The notes: generated from the letters alone by a model not told the origin. DNA of 11,331 bases from Paramuribaculum sp. (GCA_029051965.1 JAIDJZ010000166.1:1-11331), one strand, 5' to 3'. Positions 1-6,300 are shown, counted from the stretch's first letter. Numbers and translations are program-made.

Positions 1-36
1 TAACTGAATTGGGGTGTTGTGTGCTGATGTATTAAA

Positions 37-147
37 TTACCTTATCATCGCATCTCTCCGGCGCTTTTTGCCTTGTTTTTCAGTCACGTAGCTACGGCTA
101 CGCTCCTTCATCACAAGACAAAAATCACTCAGAGATATGCGACCCCA
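37..147. repeat. Imperfect inverted repeat / putative interspersed repeat
   Basis: This gene-free stretch lies downstream of recO. The outer arms are TCGCATCTCT (48-57) and AGAGATATGCGA (131-142), complementary apart from a 2-nt bulge. In the centre, CGTAGC-TACG-GCTACG (87-102) makes a 6-bp stem with a tetraloop. The minus strand can also be read as a 24-codon lysine/arginine-rich frame from an ATG at 111-109 to a TAA at 39-37. Its composition and position inside a palindrome make a genuine gene doubtful. The likeliest reading is a dispersed intergenic repeat, or the folded trailer of recO or of the gene beyond position 1. I see nothing recognisable in 1-36. Confidence 0.4.
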
Positions 148-175
148 GCATTAACATATATTGGGGAACCGGCTC

Positions 176-901
176 TTACATAAGAGTGCGGAGGATGTCG
201 AGGCTTTTCAAGCCTGTCAGAGAAGCGTAGTGGATCGAATAGTATTCGAGGATTCCGTCGAGAATCCGCCGGCGTTCATCACGCGACAGCCGCCACAGGT
301 GCATTGTCTGAAACGTCAGCCTGCCGAGCATCGGCACGGCTCTCGAATCGGTGGCGGAGAAAAAATGGGGGTGGAGAGGCGGGGTCATTCTGAATCGGCC
401 GTCGGCCATGTCGAAAACCATTCCGTCGCTGTAGCTTCCGATGTCCGGGGCGATTCCGAGGACCGCGGCGAGCCTGCTGAGGAAGCAGAGGTGGAAATTG
501 GCGAGCCTTGCCGGCGGGATTCTGTCGAGGCTGACGATTCCGTCGGCGATGAACTGCCACAGCAGACTGTCGGGAGGGCCGTCGCGGAGTATGCATCCGA
601 GGACTTCGGCGAGAAACATCGCGAGCGACGATCTGACGGGGTGGGAATGGATTCCGTGGAGGGCCGTCAAAGAGCGGACGTTGGCCATTGTGTGGATGTC
701 TCGTCCGGGCTTGATGTCGGCTTCGCATTCAACGATCGAAAGGGGCATCAGTAGGGCTCTCATCCGCGATGCGGCCCGTCCGGCACCGGCACTGACGGCA
801 AAGGCCACCCGTCCTGATTCGAGCGAGAAGGCTGTCAGGATGTTGTGGCGCTCGTTGTGGCGTATGGTCCGGAGGATAATCAGGTGGAGGGTCTGTTTCA
901 C
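176..901 (-). CDS. recO: DNA repair protein RecO
   Basis: RecO binds single-stranded DNA and, with RecR, helps load RecA at gaps in the RecF pathway; it acts in the cytoplasm. The 241-residue product has the family's usual length. It opens with a short beta-rich OB-fold segment (VKQTLHLIILRTIRHNE), followed by the helical Bacteroidetes-type RecO core. Recognisable stretches include 'LANFHLCFLSRLAAVLG' and the C-terminal 'LKSLDILRTL', typical of this clade, which lacks the four-cysteine zinc site of other RecO proteins. The frame stays open for 59 codons upstream, but that part is low-complexity and overlaps the divergent neuC. I therefore chose the GTG at 901-899, where homology begins. The gene is alone on its strand here. 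The start choice is an inference; the family call is firm. Confidence 0.92.
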   Translation of the reverse strand: MKQTLHLIILRTIRHNERHNILTAFSLESGRVAFAVSAGAGRAASRMRALLMPLSIVECEADIKPGRDIHTMANVRSLTALHGIHSHPVRSSLAMFLAEVLGCILRDGPPDSLLWQFIADGIVSLDRIPPARLANFHLCFLSRLAAVLGIAPDIGSYSDGMVFDMADGRFRMTPPLHPHFFSATDSRAVPMLGRLTFQTMHLWRLSRDERRRILDGILEYYSIHYASLTGLKSLDILRTLM

Positions 902-906
902 GGAGG

Positions 907-914
907 CAAATTTA
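907..914 (-). promoter_or_regulatory. Putative -7 box of recO (TAAATTTG)
   Basis: On the minus strand the box TAAATTTG fits the Bacteroidetes -7 consensus TAnnTTTG. No clear TTTG -33 element lies 19-21 nt upstream. Only 5 nt separate the box from the GTG chosen as the recO start, so the transcript would be leaderless or nearly so if both calls are right. The site may also be a chance match. Confidence 0.45.
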
Positions 915-970
915 CGAATTTTTCCGGCTGCATTTTGAGGAAAGGTGGAGGGAATGATGAAAAAAAATTG

Positions 971-978
971 TAAATTTG
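971..978 (+). promoter_or_regulatory. Putative -7 box of the neuC-like gene (TAAATTTG)
   Basis: TAAATTTG matches the Bacteroidetes -7 consensus and would place the transcription start near 984, about 18 nt before the ATG at 1003. No good -33 element is visible. Its position decides against the longer TTG-started frame at 976, which would begin inside the promoter. It faces the same octamer on the other strand at 914-907. Confidence 0.55.
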
Positions 979-1002
979 TTGGAAAGAAAAGATGAAACGA
1001 CA

Positions 1003-2178
1003 ATGTCCGAAATGAGAAGAAAGGTCTGCATCGTGACGGGTTCACGTGCGGAATGGGGGCTGCTGAGCCCGATCGCAAGGGTGCTTGAAGCCCGCGAAGA
1101 TGTCGAGTTGCAGATCATTGCGACGAATATGCATCTGCTTGAGCGCTACGGCCACACGGTCGACGTGATCCGTCAGGAAGGATTCCGTGTCGATGCTGAG
1201 GTCACAATGGATGCCGACGGAGACAGCCGCAGAGAGACGGCCGTGGCCACCGGACGGTGTCTTTGCGGAATGGCAGAGGCATTCGCGCGCCTTGAGCCTG
1301 ATCTGGCCGTTGTGCTCGGCGACCGCTATGAACTGCTTGCAGTCGGGGCGGCCGCCACGATCATGCGTATCCCTATTGTCCATCTCCACGGCGGCGAGAT
1401 CTCTGAAGGAGCGATCGATGATTCGATCCGCCATTCGATCACGAAGCTGTCGGCGCTTCATCTGACTTCGGCCGAATGCCACCGCCGTCGGGTCATCCAG
1501 ATGGGCGAGAACCCCGCGATGGTCCATGACATCGGAGCTGTCGGAGTCGCCAACGCTCTTGCCGTCGAGCCATTGGCAAAGGAGGAGCTTGAAGCGTTTC
1601 TCGGCGTCAGACTCGACCGGCGTTCGCTCGCGGTCACCTATCATCCGGTCACCGCCGACGACCGCACTCCGGGCGAGCTCTTCGGCCATCTGCTGGAGGC
1701 TCTCGGGCGGTTCGGCTCTTCGACGGTTGTCTTCACCTATCCGAACAATGACGCCAACGGGCGTGAGATCATCGGAATGATCGACCGTTTTGTAGCTGAC
1801 AATCCCGGGCGAGCGGTGGCTTTCCCCTCGCTCGGAATGAAACGCTATCTTTCGCTGCTCCACTATGCGGGCGCGGCGGTCGGCAATTCCTCGAGCGGCA
1901 TTATCGAGGTCCCGTCGATGGGAATCCCGACGGTCAACATCGGACGCCGGCAGGAGGGCCGTCTTTCGGCGTCGTCGGTCATCAACTGTCGGGACGACGC
2001 CGATTCGATCGCCGATGCGGTGGCACGGGCACTGTCGGACTGCTGCCAGCGAGAAGCAGCTGCGGTCGATAATCCCTACTACAAGCCGGACACGGTCGTC
2101 AGGGCGGCCGAACTCATTGCAACCGTTCCGATGGAAAAGCTGCGCCACAAGCGCTTTTTTGATGTTAATATAATTTAA
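1003..2178 (+). CDS. neuC: UDP-N-acetylglucosamine 2-epimerase, hydrolysing (NeuC family)
   Basis: Enzymes of this family convert UDP-GlcNAc to ManNAc plus UDP in the cytoplasm, the first step towards sialic acid; relatives act on GDP- or diacetylated sugars for legionaminic or pseudaminic acid. The 391-residue protein has the GT-B-like epimerase fold. Motifs, counted from the ATG at 1003: TGSRAEWG (12-19), GDRYE (106-110), HLHGGE (127-132), RHSITK (143-148), GNSSSG (294-299) and IGRRQEGR (313-320). Length and end-to-end motif order fit NeuC. No neuB, neuA or other capsule gene is near: recO diverges on one side and a sensor kinase follows after 114 nt. An ATG at 1012 is an alternative start. 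Which activated sugar is used cannot be told from sequence alone. Confidence 0.9.
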   Translation: MSEMRRKVCIVTGSRAEWGLLSPIARVLEAREDVELQIIATNMHLLERYGHTVDVIRQEGFRVDAEVTMDADGDSRRETAVATGRCLCGMAEAFARLEPDLAVVLGDRYELLAVGAAATIMRIPIVHLHGGEISEGAIDDSIRHSITKLSALHLTSAECHRRRVIQMGENPAMVHDIGAVGVANALAVEPLAKEELEAFLGVRLDRRSLAVTYHPVTADDRTPGELFGHLLEALGRFGSSTVVFTYPNNDANGREIIGMIDRFVADNPGRAVAFPSLGMKRYLSLLHYAGAAVGNSSSGIIEVPSMGIPTVNIGRRQEGRLSASSVINCRDDADSIADAVARALSDCCQREAAAVDNPYYKPDTVVRAAELIATVPMEKLRHKRFFDVNII

Positions 2179-2256
2179 ACTGCCGTTCGGTCTGATGTGA
2201 CAAAAGTGTTAAAAAATGCCTACAACGCCGTTTTGAGGCAAGATGTGTCTAAACTC

Positions 2257-2288
2257 TTTTGTTTTTAACGAAAAAAATTGCAATTTTG
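2257..2288 (+). promoter_or_regulatory. Putative promoter of the sensor kinase gene
   Basis: TTTTG (2257-2261), a 19-nt spacer and CAATTTTG (2281-2288) fit the Bacteroidetes TTTG-N19/21-TAnnTTTG layout with one mismatch in the -7 box. The transcription start would fall near 2293-2296, on or next to the GTG that is the most plausible start codon. This suggests that the kinase-regulator pair is transcribed separately from neuC. Confidence 0.55.
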
Positions 2289-2292
2289 CAGT

Positions 2293-3420
2293 GTGACTAT
2301 TTTTCCTGCCGACTCAATAGCCCAGAAGAAGATTACCGTTCGTGAAGTTATCCAGTTTTTCACACATCTGGTTTGCCTGACTATTCTGTTTCTTCTTCCC
2401 GACGTTCTCGCTTCTTTTGGCGAGGGCGCCAGTCATCATCCGTTCGAGCCGTTCATCTATCTGAAGGCTCTGCTGTTTGTCGGAGTTTTCTACACGAGCT
2501 ATTATTTCACAACCGACCCGACAACCGGACAGAAGAATGCGATCTGGAAATTTACGGTTCAGATTCTGATGATTGTACTGGTCGCGTGTGCGCTGCTTCA
2601 TTTGATCTCCCACTTTCTGCATCCCGATTCGGCCCCGGACGGGCACTTCCGCAGTTTCCGCGAGGAGGTCTCGATTAACTGTCTGTTCCGGTTCTCGCCC
2701 CCGGTGATGCGTGAGCTTCTGGTTGTCGTTCTGACCGTTGCGCTCGGTCAGGCGATCAAGTTTATCTACAAGACCCATCGGGTTCAGCGTCGCCATCACG
2801 AGCTGATGGCCCGCGAGCGCGAGAATGAACTGAAGCAACTGAAAGCCCAGCTCAATCCGCATTTCCTTTTCAATACGCTCAATTCGATCTATGCGCTGAT
2901 CGATATAGCTCCTGCAAAGGCAAAGGATGCGATCCACCGTCTGAGCAAGATGTTGCGCTACATGCTCTATGAGAATCAGGGAGTCATCACATTCGGCGAG
3001 GAATGCGAGTTTCTGCGCCATTACACCGATCTGATGCGGCTTCGGTTATCGCAGTCGTTTCCTGTCAGAGTCGAGATCGATCCGGGAGGGGCTGAAAGCC
3101 TTCCGATCGCGCCGCTGCTGTTTATAAACATAGTCGAGAATACATTCAAACATGGCGCGCGCAGCGGAAGCTGCTGCCCGATCGATGTCAGAATGTGGGC
3201 CGACGGATCGACTGTCTGTCTGAAGACATCAAACGGCAATGATTTCATGAAGACTCCGTCGTCGGGAATCGGGCTGGCAAATCTCCGAAGAACTCTTGAG
3301 CTGCAATATGGCGGCCGATATTCACTGGAGATCAACGACGGAGACCGGTTTGAAGTTGAACTGAGAGTCGATGCGGGCGAGTTGCCGGATATGGTGCGTC
3401 AGTTGCATCTGAAAGACTGA
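2293..3420 (+). CDS. LytS/YehU-type sensor histidine kinase
   Basis: This is an inner-membrane kinase that should phosphorylate the LytTR regulator downstream. Counted from the TTG at 2278, four hydrophobic segments lie at about 25-47, 58-77, 90-113 and 142-164. A basic, probably coiled stretch (168-190) leads into the His_kinase domain with QLNPHFLFNTLNSI and the phospho-acceptor H195. The ATPase N-box is around IVENTFKHG (N288) and the G-box is GIGLANLRRTL (330-340). There is no separate periplasmic sensor domain, so the signal is probably sensed within or near the membrane. No ATG exists before the core. GTG 2293 (375 aa) or TTG 2278 (380 aa) are the candidates, and the promoter position favours GTG. 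A 98-nt gap to the regulator holds a small hairpin (GCCGA 3456-3460, TCGGC 3466-3470) with no T-run, so co-transcription is likely. Confidence 0.92.
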   Translation: MTIFPADSIAQKKITVREVIQFFTHLVCLTILFLLPDVLASFGEGASHHPFEPFIYLKALLFVGVFYTSYYFTTDPTTGQKNAIWKFTVQILMIVLVACALLHLISHFLHPDSAPDGHFRSFREEVSINCLFRFSPPVMRELLVVVLTVALGQAIKFIYKTHRVQRRHHELMARERENELKQLKAQLNPHFLFNTLNSIYALIDIAPAKAKDAIHRLSKMLRYMLYENQGVITFGEECEFLRHYTDLMRLRLSQSFPVRVEIDPGGAESLPIAPLLFINIVENTFKHGARSGSCCPIDVRMWADGSTVCLKTSNGNDFMKTPSSGIGLANLRRTLELQYGGRYSLEINDGDRFEVELRVDAGELPDMVRQLHLKD

Positions 3421-3518
3421 ATAAAAAAAGAGAGATTGAAAGACCGTAGCAAAGGGCCGACAGGCTCGGCAAAGGTCAGAATAACAAAGAATCGAATTTG
3501 AAACAAAAAGAATCCACA

Positions 3519-4250
3519 ATGAACAAACTACGTTGTTGCGTCATTGATGACGAGCCTTTGGCGGCCCAACTCATCAACAGTTATATCCTCCGGACGCCGT
3601 ATCTTGAGGACGGAGGAATTTTTTCCTCAGCCCAGGAAGCGGTGAAGAAGGTTATAGACGGAGATTTTGATCTGATATTCCTCGACATCAATCTTCCACA
3701 GCTTAACGGATTGGAATTTGCGAGAATTGTTCCACCTACCACGAGAGTGATATTTACTACGGCATATGACAATTATGCGGTGGAAAGTTTCAAAGTCAAT
3801 GCGCTTGACTATCTTCTGAAACCGATCAGCTATGAGGAATTCAGCAAATCGGCCTCGCGTGCGCTTCAGCAGCTGAGCGGAATGACAGTCGGACAGAAGC
3901 GACGCGAAATGGATTCGATCATTGTCAAGAGTGAGTATAAACTGATTCAGATTCCTATCGACGACATTCTCTATATCGAAGGTCTGAAAGACTATGTGAA
4001 GATTTGCACCGAAAACGGCACCGTCATGACCCTGATGAACATAAAGGCTCTCGAACGCTCTCTTCCGGGCGACAAGTTCATGAGAGTCCACCGTTCGTTT
4101 ATCGTCAACATGCGCCGCATCACAGTCATCGAGCGCAACCGGATTGTTTTCGGCACAACATATATTCCAGTCAGCGAGAGCTACAAACAGGCCTTTTCGG
4201 ACTATGTCAACGCGCGCCTTGTCGGGACTTTTCCCCGCAACGCCGACTGA
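3519..4250 (+). CDS. LytTR-family response regulator
   Basis: This is a cytoplasmic DNA-binding regulator and the presumed partner of the adjacent LytS-type kinase. The 243-residue protein starts at ATG 3519, directly before the first receiver strand. The receiver domain (about 1-120) has the acidic pair and glutamate in IDDE (9-12), the phospho-acceptor D56 in LIFLDINLPQLNG, the switch residues in FTTAY and the conserved lysine K101 in LLKPIS. A short linker leads to a LytTR domain (about 137-236) with the typical 'DILYIEGLKDYVKI' and 'FMRVHRSFIVN' segments. The frame opens seven codons earlier with a TTG, but that adds only a polar tail. LytTR proteins bind paired direct repeats; I did not find convincing ones in this window, so its targets are unknown. 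Confidence 0.96.
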   Translation: MNKLRCCVIDDEPLAAQLINSYILRTPYLEDGGIFSSAQEAVKKVIDGDFDLIFLDINLPQLNGLEFARIVPPTTRVIFTTAYDNYAVESFKVNALDYLLKPISYEEFSKSASRALQQLSGMTVGQKRREMDSIIVKSEYKLIQIPIDDILYIEGLKDYVKICTENGTVMTLMNIKALERSLPGDKFMRVHRSFIVNMRRITVIERNRIVFGTTYIPVSESYKQAFSDYVNARLVGTFPRNAD

Positions 4251-4269
4251 TCATTTGGTTGAAAATAAC

Positions 4270-4354
4270 TACTGTCCGCTAAACTATAAAAAGTAAGCCC
4301 AACTTCTGTCATGCAGGAAGTTAGACTCTCCTTTTTATAGTTTAGCGGACAGTA
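4270..4354. repeat. 85-bp palindromic element with perfect 24-bp inverted repeats (MITE-like)
   Basis: The left arm (4270-4293, beginning TACTGTCCGCTAAAC and ending TATAAAAAG) is perfectly complementary to the right arm (4331-4354). The 37-nt centre is itself partly palindromic: AACTTCTG (4301-4308) against CAGGAAGTT (4314-4322). It lies between the converging regulator and leucine-rich-repeat genes, 20 nt past one stop codon and 37 nt from the other. No T-run follows either arm, so it is not a typical intrinsic terminator, though it could stop transcription both ways. The terminal CTGTCCG and TATAAAAA boxes look like transposon ends. Similar boxes recur in the same order and orientation at 6057-6205. 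I see no clear target-site duplication. Confidence 0.65.
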
Positions 4355-4390
4355 ATATTATTTAATCTGATTGAAGAAGAGATGTTGGTG

Positions 4391-4996
4391 TCAGTATTCG
4401 ATGATATTGCAGTGGCATTGTATGTAGAAGTTCAGATAGAATCCGTGGTCTTGGTTTCCTATAGTGATTTTTCCTCGTTCGAGTATGATTTTAGGTAAGT
4501 ACAGTTCTTCGATCGTAGAGTCCTTGAACTGCCTGTTATATCTTGATCTGACAGTGGGGGGAACGACCAGCTTCTTTATGTGGCAATTGCCAAATGCGTA
4601 GGCTCCAAGACATTTGAGCGACTTGGGCAATACAACTTCAGGAAGATAACAGCCGGAAAAAACACAACTATCACTATCGTGTTTTCCAATGGATTGCAGC
4701 GAATCAGGAAAAACTACAGACTTGGTTACAGCCCATCCGGTTAAAAAATGACCGGAAAAGCCCTTGACCCCCTCGGGGATTATCAGTGTCTTTATGGCAT
4801 TAGGGTGATGCACCTTGTTGCCGTTCCAGCCATCGGGGGCATCAAAACCGTCTTTGATTATGTTTTCGGGACTGGGAGTGAAAGAATTGACTATGCCGTC
4901 AACGTGGTGGAATGTGCCGGATTCAGAGGTGAATCTGCCGGAAAAGTTGCCGAAAAAGTTTCTAAGGTTGTTGAGAAGATTGCTGAGAGTTGCCAT
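4391..4996 (-). CDS. BspA-type leucine-rich-repeat (LRR_5) protein, short, no signal peptide
   Basis: LRR_5 repeats are common in Bacteroidales surface and secreted proteins and serve mainly for binding. This 201-residue protein has about four repeat units from residue 68 onward: LIIPEGVKGF, VVFPDSLQSIG with a following VFSGC, VVLPKSLKCLGAYAFGNC, and LVVPPTV, then the weaker LYLPKI. The first 60 residues do not look like the family. No signal peptide, lipobox or C-terminal sorting domain is visible, which is odd for BspA proteins. The protein may be cytosolic, or a recombined fragment of a larger gene. The start at 4996 is supported by a TAnnTTTG box at 5023-5016. The gene is AT-richer than recO or rpiB and sits in a region with other signs of mobility. 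Confidence 0.75.
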   Translation of the reverse strand: MATLSNLLNNLRNFFGNFSGRFTSESGTFHHVDGIVNSFTPSPENIIKDGFDAPDGWNGNKVHHPNAIKTLIIPEGVKGFSGHFLTGWAVTKSVVFPDSLQSIGKHDSDSCVFSGCYLPEVVLPKSLKCLGAYAFGNCHIKKLVVPPTVRSRYNRQFKDSTIEELYLPKIILERGKITIGNQDHGFYLNFYIQCHCNIIEY

Positions 4997-5015
4997 TGCT
5001 GCGAGTATCAGTCTC

Positions 5016-5023
5016 CAAAGTTA
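5016..5023 (-). promoter_or_regulatory. Putative -7 box of the leucine-rich-repeat gene (TAACTTTG)
   Basis: TAACTTTG on the minus strand matches TAnnTTTG and predicts a transcription start roughly 13 nt before the ATG at 4996. No convincing TTTG -33 element lies at the right distance, so the call rests on one box and its position. Confidence 0.45.
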
Positions 5024-5084
5024 CGGAGATTTTGTTATGTCTGATGCTTTTGAGAGATGAAATATTCAAGGAGGGTGTGTCATA

Positions 5085-5234
5085 ATGGCTCATCAGGGTC
5101 GTCGCTTGAGGGATTCGGGTTCGGTCATTGACGCCAGTCAACTCCCATCACCCTCATGCCTCTACCGTCTGAACTATTCTGACCGCACCGTTGCCATCCG
5201 GCAGAAAATAACAGGCGCTGCGTCAAAATTTTGA
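5085..5234 (+). CDS. Possible 49-residue ORF with Shine-Dalgarno-like leader
   Basis: An ATG at 5085 opens a 49-codon frame (first residues MAHQGRRLRDSGSV) that stops inside the hairpin at 5214-5250. AAGGAGG lies at 5068-5074, 10 nt before the ATG, which would be an ideal ribosome binding site in most bacteria but is rarely used in Bacteroidetes. I do not recognise the product: it has no membrane segment, cysteine pattern or repeat. It may be a remnant of a mobile element or a chance frame. Apart from this frame, the hairpin and the 46-bp repeat copy, 5024-5336 shows nothing I can name. Confidence 0.2.
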   Translation: MAHQGRRLRDSGSVIDASQLPSPSCLYRLNYSDRTVAIRQKITGAASKF

Positions 5235-5250
5235 ATTTTGACACAGCGTC
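5214..5250 (-). terminator. Hairpin terminator after the Zn-finger gene
   Basis: The 16-nt arms (5214-5229 and 5235-5250) pair at 14 positions around a 5-nt loop. The two exceptions read as G-U pairs on the + strand RNA. On the minus strand it is followed by TGTTATTTT, an interrupted U-tract. It lies 86 nt past the stop codon of the secreted Zn-finger gene and 1 nt beyond the 46-bp repeat copy, so it probably ends that transcript. Confidence 0.6.
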
Positions 5251-5251
5251 T

Positions 5252-5297
5252 CTTTGCTGTATGGTCCGGGTGTGGATCGGGGATTACCGGAGGGGGA
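5252..5297. repeat. 46-bp perfect direct repeat, copy next to the Zn-finger gene
   Basis: Starting CTTTGCTGTATGG and ending GGAGGGGGA, these 46 bases are identical to 6392-6437, offset by 1140 bp. The other copy contains the final codons (PLR and stop) of rpiB plus its trailer. No further rpiB sequence accompanies this copy, so this one looks like the displaced or duplicated copy. It begins 40 nt past the Zn-finger stop codon and ends at a hairpin. Confidence 0.95.
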
Positions 5298-5336
5298 AAT
5301 TCTTATGTACGGTTCACGTTAAGAAACGGCAGGTGT

Positions 5337-6038
5337 TCAATATCTGATAGATCCGGCACCGCGACACGTGCCGCAATTACCTGTACCGCTGCAGACCGGA
5401 CAAGTTGTTTTAGTTTTAGTGGACTTTCCGGTGTAATATCCGGTTTCGTGGTAATACGATCCTTTGCCATTGCAAGTGCTGCATTTGCGGGCGCCACGAC
5501 AGCTGGGACAGGCTCGACTTGAATTTGATGAGTTTCCAGATCCCGACTTGTAATTATTTGAGTTGGACGGATTTCCGTAGGACGAGTTTGCATTGCTTTC
5601 GCCGTTGCCTGCTACAGAGGGATCTGTTGAATAATGTCCCCGTAATATAAAAGAGTTTGGATTACCAGGGAATGTGGTATAGAAATAGTTAGCATATCCT
5701 TTCTCTTCATTATAGTATATGAGTACATATCCATTGTTGGTGACTAAAAAGCTTCCTCCGTCAAAGGTGGGATCAGACATGGTTTGCTCGGCGAATTCTT
5801 CGAATGCCGGATAATTGTTTAACGGAATGGTTTGCCTTCCGTTTACTTTTGGTTCAAGTATTGTGCCTGTGATTCTAAGAACTTTTGGGTCGCATCCGGA
5901 TAAAATTGTTCCATCTTTATAGATTGTCTGGACTCCATAAAAAGTTATATTTAGATCACTAAACATGCCGCTTAAGAGGCCGGCAAAGCATGGCATAATC
6001 CATAAGGATAATGATAGGAACAGGATTAATTTTTTCAT
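5337..6038 (-). CDS. Secreted protein with DnaJ-like cysteine-rich Zn-finger tail
   Basis: I know no defined function for this 233-residue protein. A signal peptide covers about residues 1-19 (basic start, hydrophobic core, cleavage near CFAG), so export is expected. Residues 20-135 form a domain I do not recognise, rich in Tyr, Phe and Gly. Residues 140-175 are a Ser/Asn/Gly-rich linker. The tail has four CxxCxG motifs: C177/C180, C186/C189, C213/C216 and C222/C225. They are arranged as two tight doublets 23 residues apart, and should bind two zinc ions as in the DnaJ central domain. No J domain is present. The gene has its own promoter and a leader of about 255 nt, is AT-richer than its neighbours, and lies between the 46-bp repeats, which suggests a recent arrival. 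Confidence 0.82.
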   Translation of the reverse strand: MKKLILFLSLSLWIMPCFAGLLSGMFSDLNITFYGVQTIYKDGTILSGCDPKVLRITGTILEPKVNGRQTIPLNNYPAFEEFAEQTMSDPTFDGGSFLVTNNGYVLIYYNEEKGYANYFYTTFPGNPNSFILRGHYSTDPSVAGNGESNANSSYGNPSNSNNYKSGSGNSSNSSRACPSCRGARKCSTCNGKGSYYHETGYYTGKSTKTKTTCPVCSGTGNCGTCRGAGSIRY

Positions 6039-6056
6039 AGTTTTGTTGAAACGGTC

Positions 6057-6205
6057 TACAGTCCGTCGACCTATAAAAATGAAAGAGGCGTGGACTGCTA
6101 TGCCACGCCTTAAGTAGAAGGAGGTCGGATTTCCTTTGTATGCAGATGTGGAATAAACAGCTCCACGCCTTATGACGTGGAGACAGCTAAGCCAACTTCT
6201 TGCAT
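6057..6205. repeat. Diverged relative of the 85-bp element, interrupted by two hairpins
   Basis: Bases 6057-6080 (TACAGTCCG...CTATAAAAAT) match the left arm of the 4270 element at 18 of 24 positions. Bases 6188-6205 (TAAGCCAACTTCTTGCAT) match its centre (4294-4312) apart from small gaps. Order and orientation are the same. Between these two boxes, about 107 nt not found in the first element hold two hairpins: AGGCGTGG/CCACGCCT (6086-6093, 6103-6110) and CTCCACG/CGTGGAG (6161-6167, 6176-6182). The 10-mer CCACGCCTTA occurs twice, 60 nt apart (6103, 6163). Such hairpins recall the ends of IS200/IS605-type elements, but no tnpA or tnpB is present. The region also forms most of the leader of the Zn-finger gene. 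Confidence 0.5.
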
Positions 6206-6300
6206 ATATGAGTAAGTTTCCGACGCTTCTCTACTACAAGATGATGGGCATAACGCCTCTTGTTAAAAATGTCTTGAACTGAGATCTATCAGTTCGCTGA

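Noticed and set aside
902..1078. N-terminal extension of RecO upstream of the GTG at 901
   Set aside because: It is Phe/Ser-rich without family similarity, overlaps the neuC start, and contains the -7 box.
1042..2148. 368-codon frame antisense to neuC
   Set aside because: It is Arg/Asp-rich shadow sequence; the plus strand carries end-to-end NeuC motifs.
2217..2240. TGCCT...AGGCA hairpin after neuC as a terminator
   Set aside because: Stem of only five clean pairs and no T-run on the coding strand.
5303..5330. GTACGGTTC near the repeat, resembling group II intron domain V
   Set aside because: The matching 5' half (GAGCCG and bulge) is absent upstream, and no reverse transcriptase gene is present.
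5303..5593. 96-codon frame overlapping the Zn-finger tail on the minus strand
   Set aside because: It lies in another frame over the CxxCxG-encoding sequence; composition is that of a shadow.
6172..6282. 36-codon plus-strand ORF (MTWRQLSQLLAYMSKF...)
   Set aside because: It begins in a hairpin, lies antisense to the Zn-finger leader, and I recognise no family. It may be a relic, but there is no support for expression.
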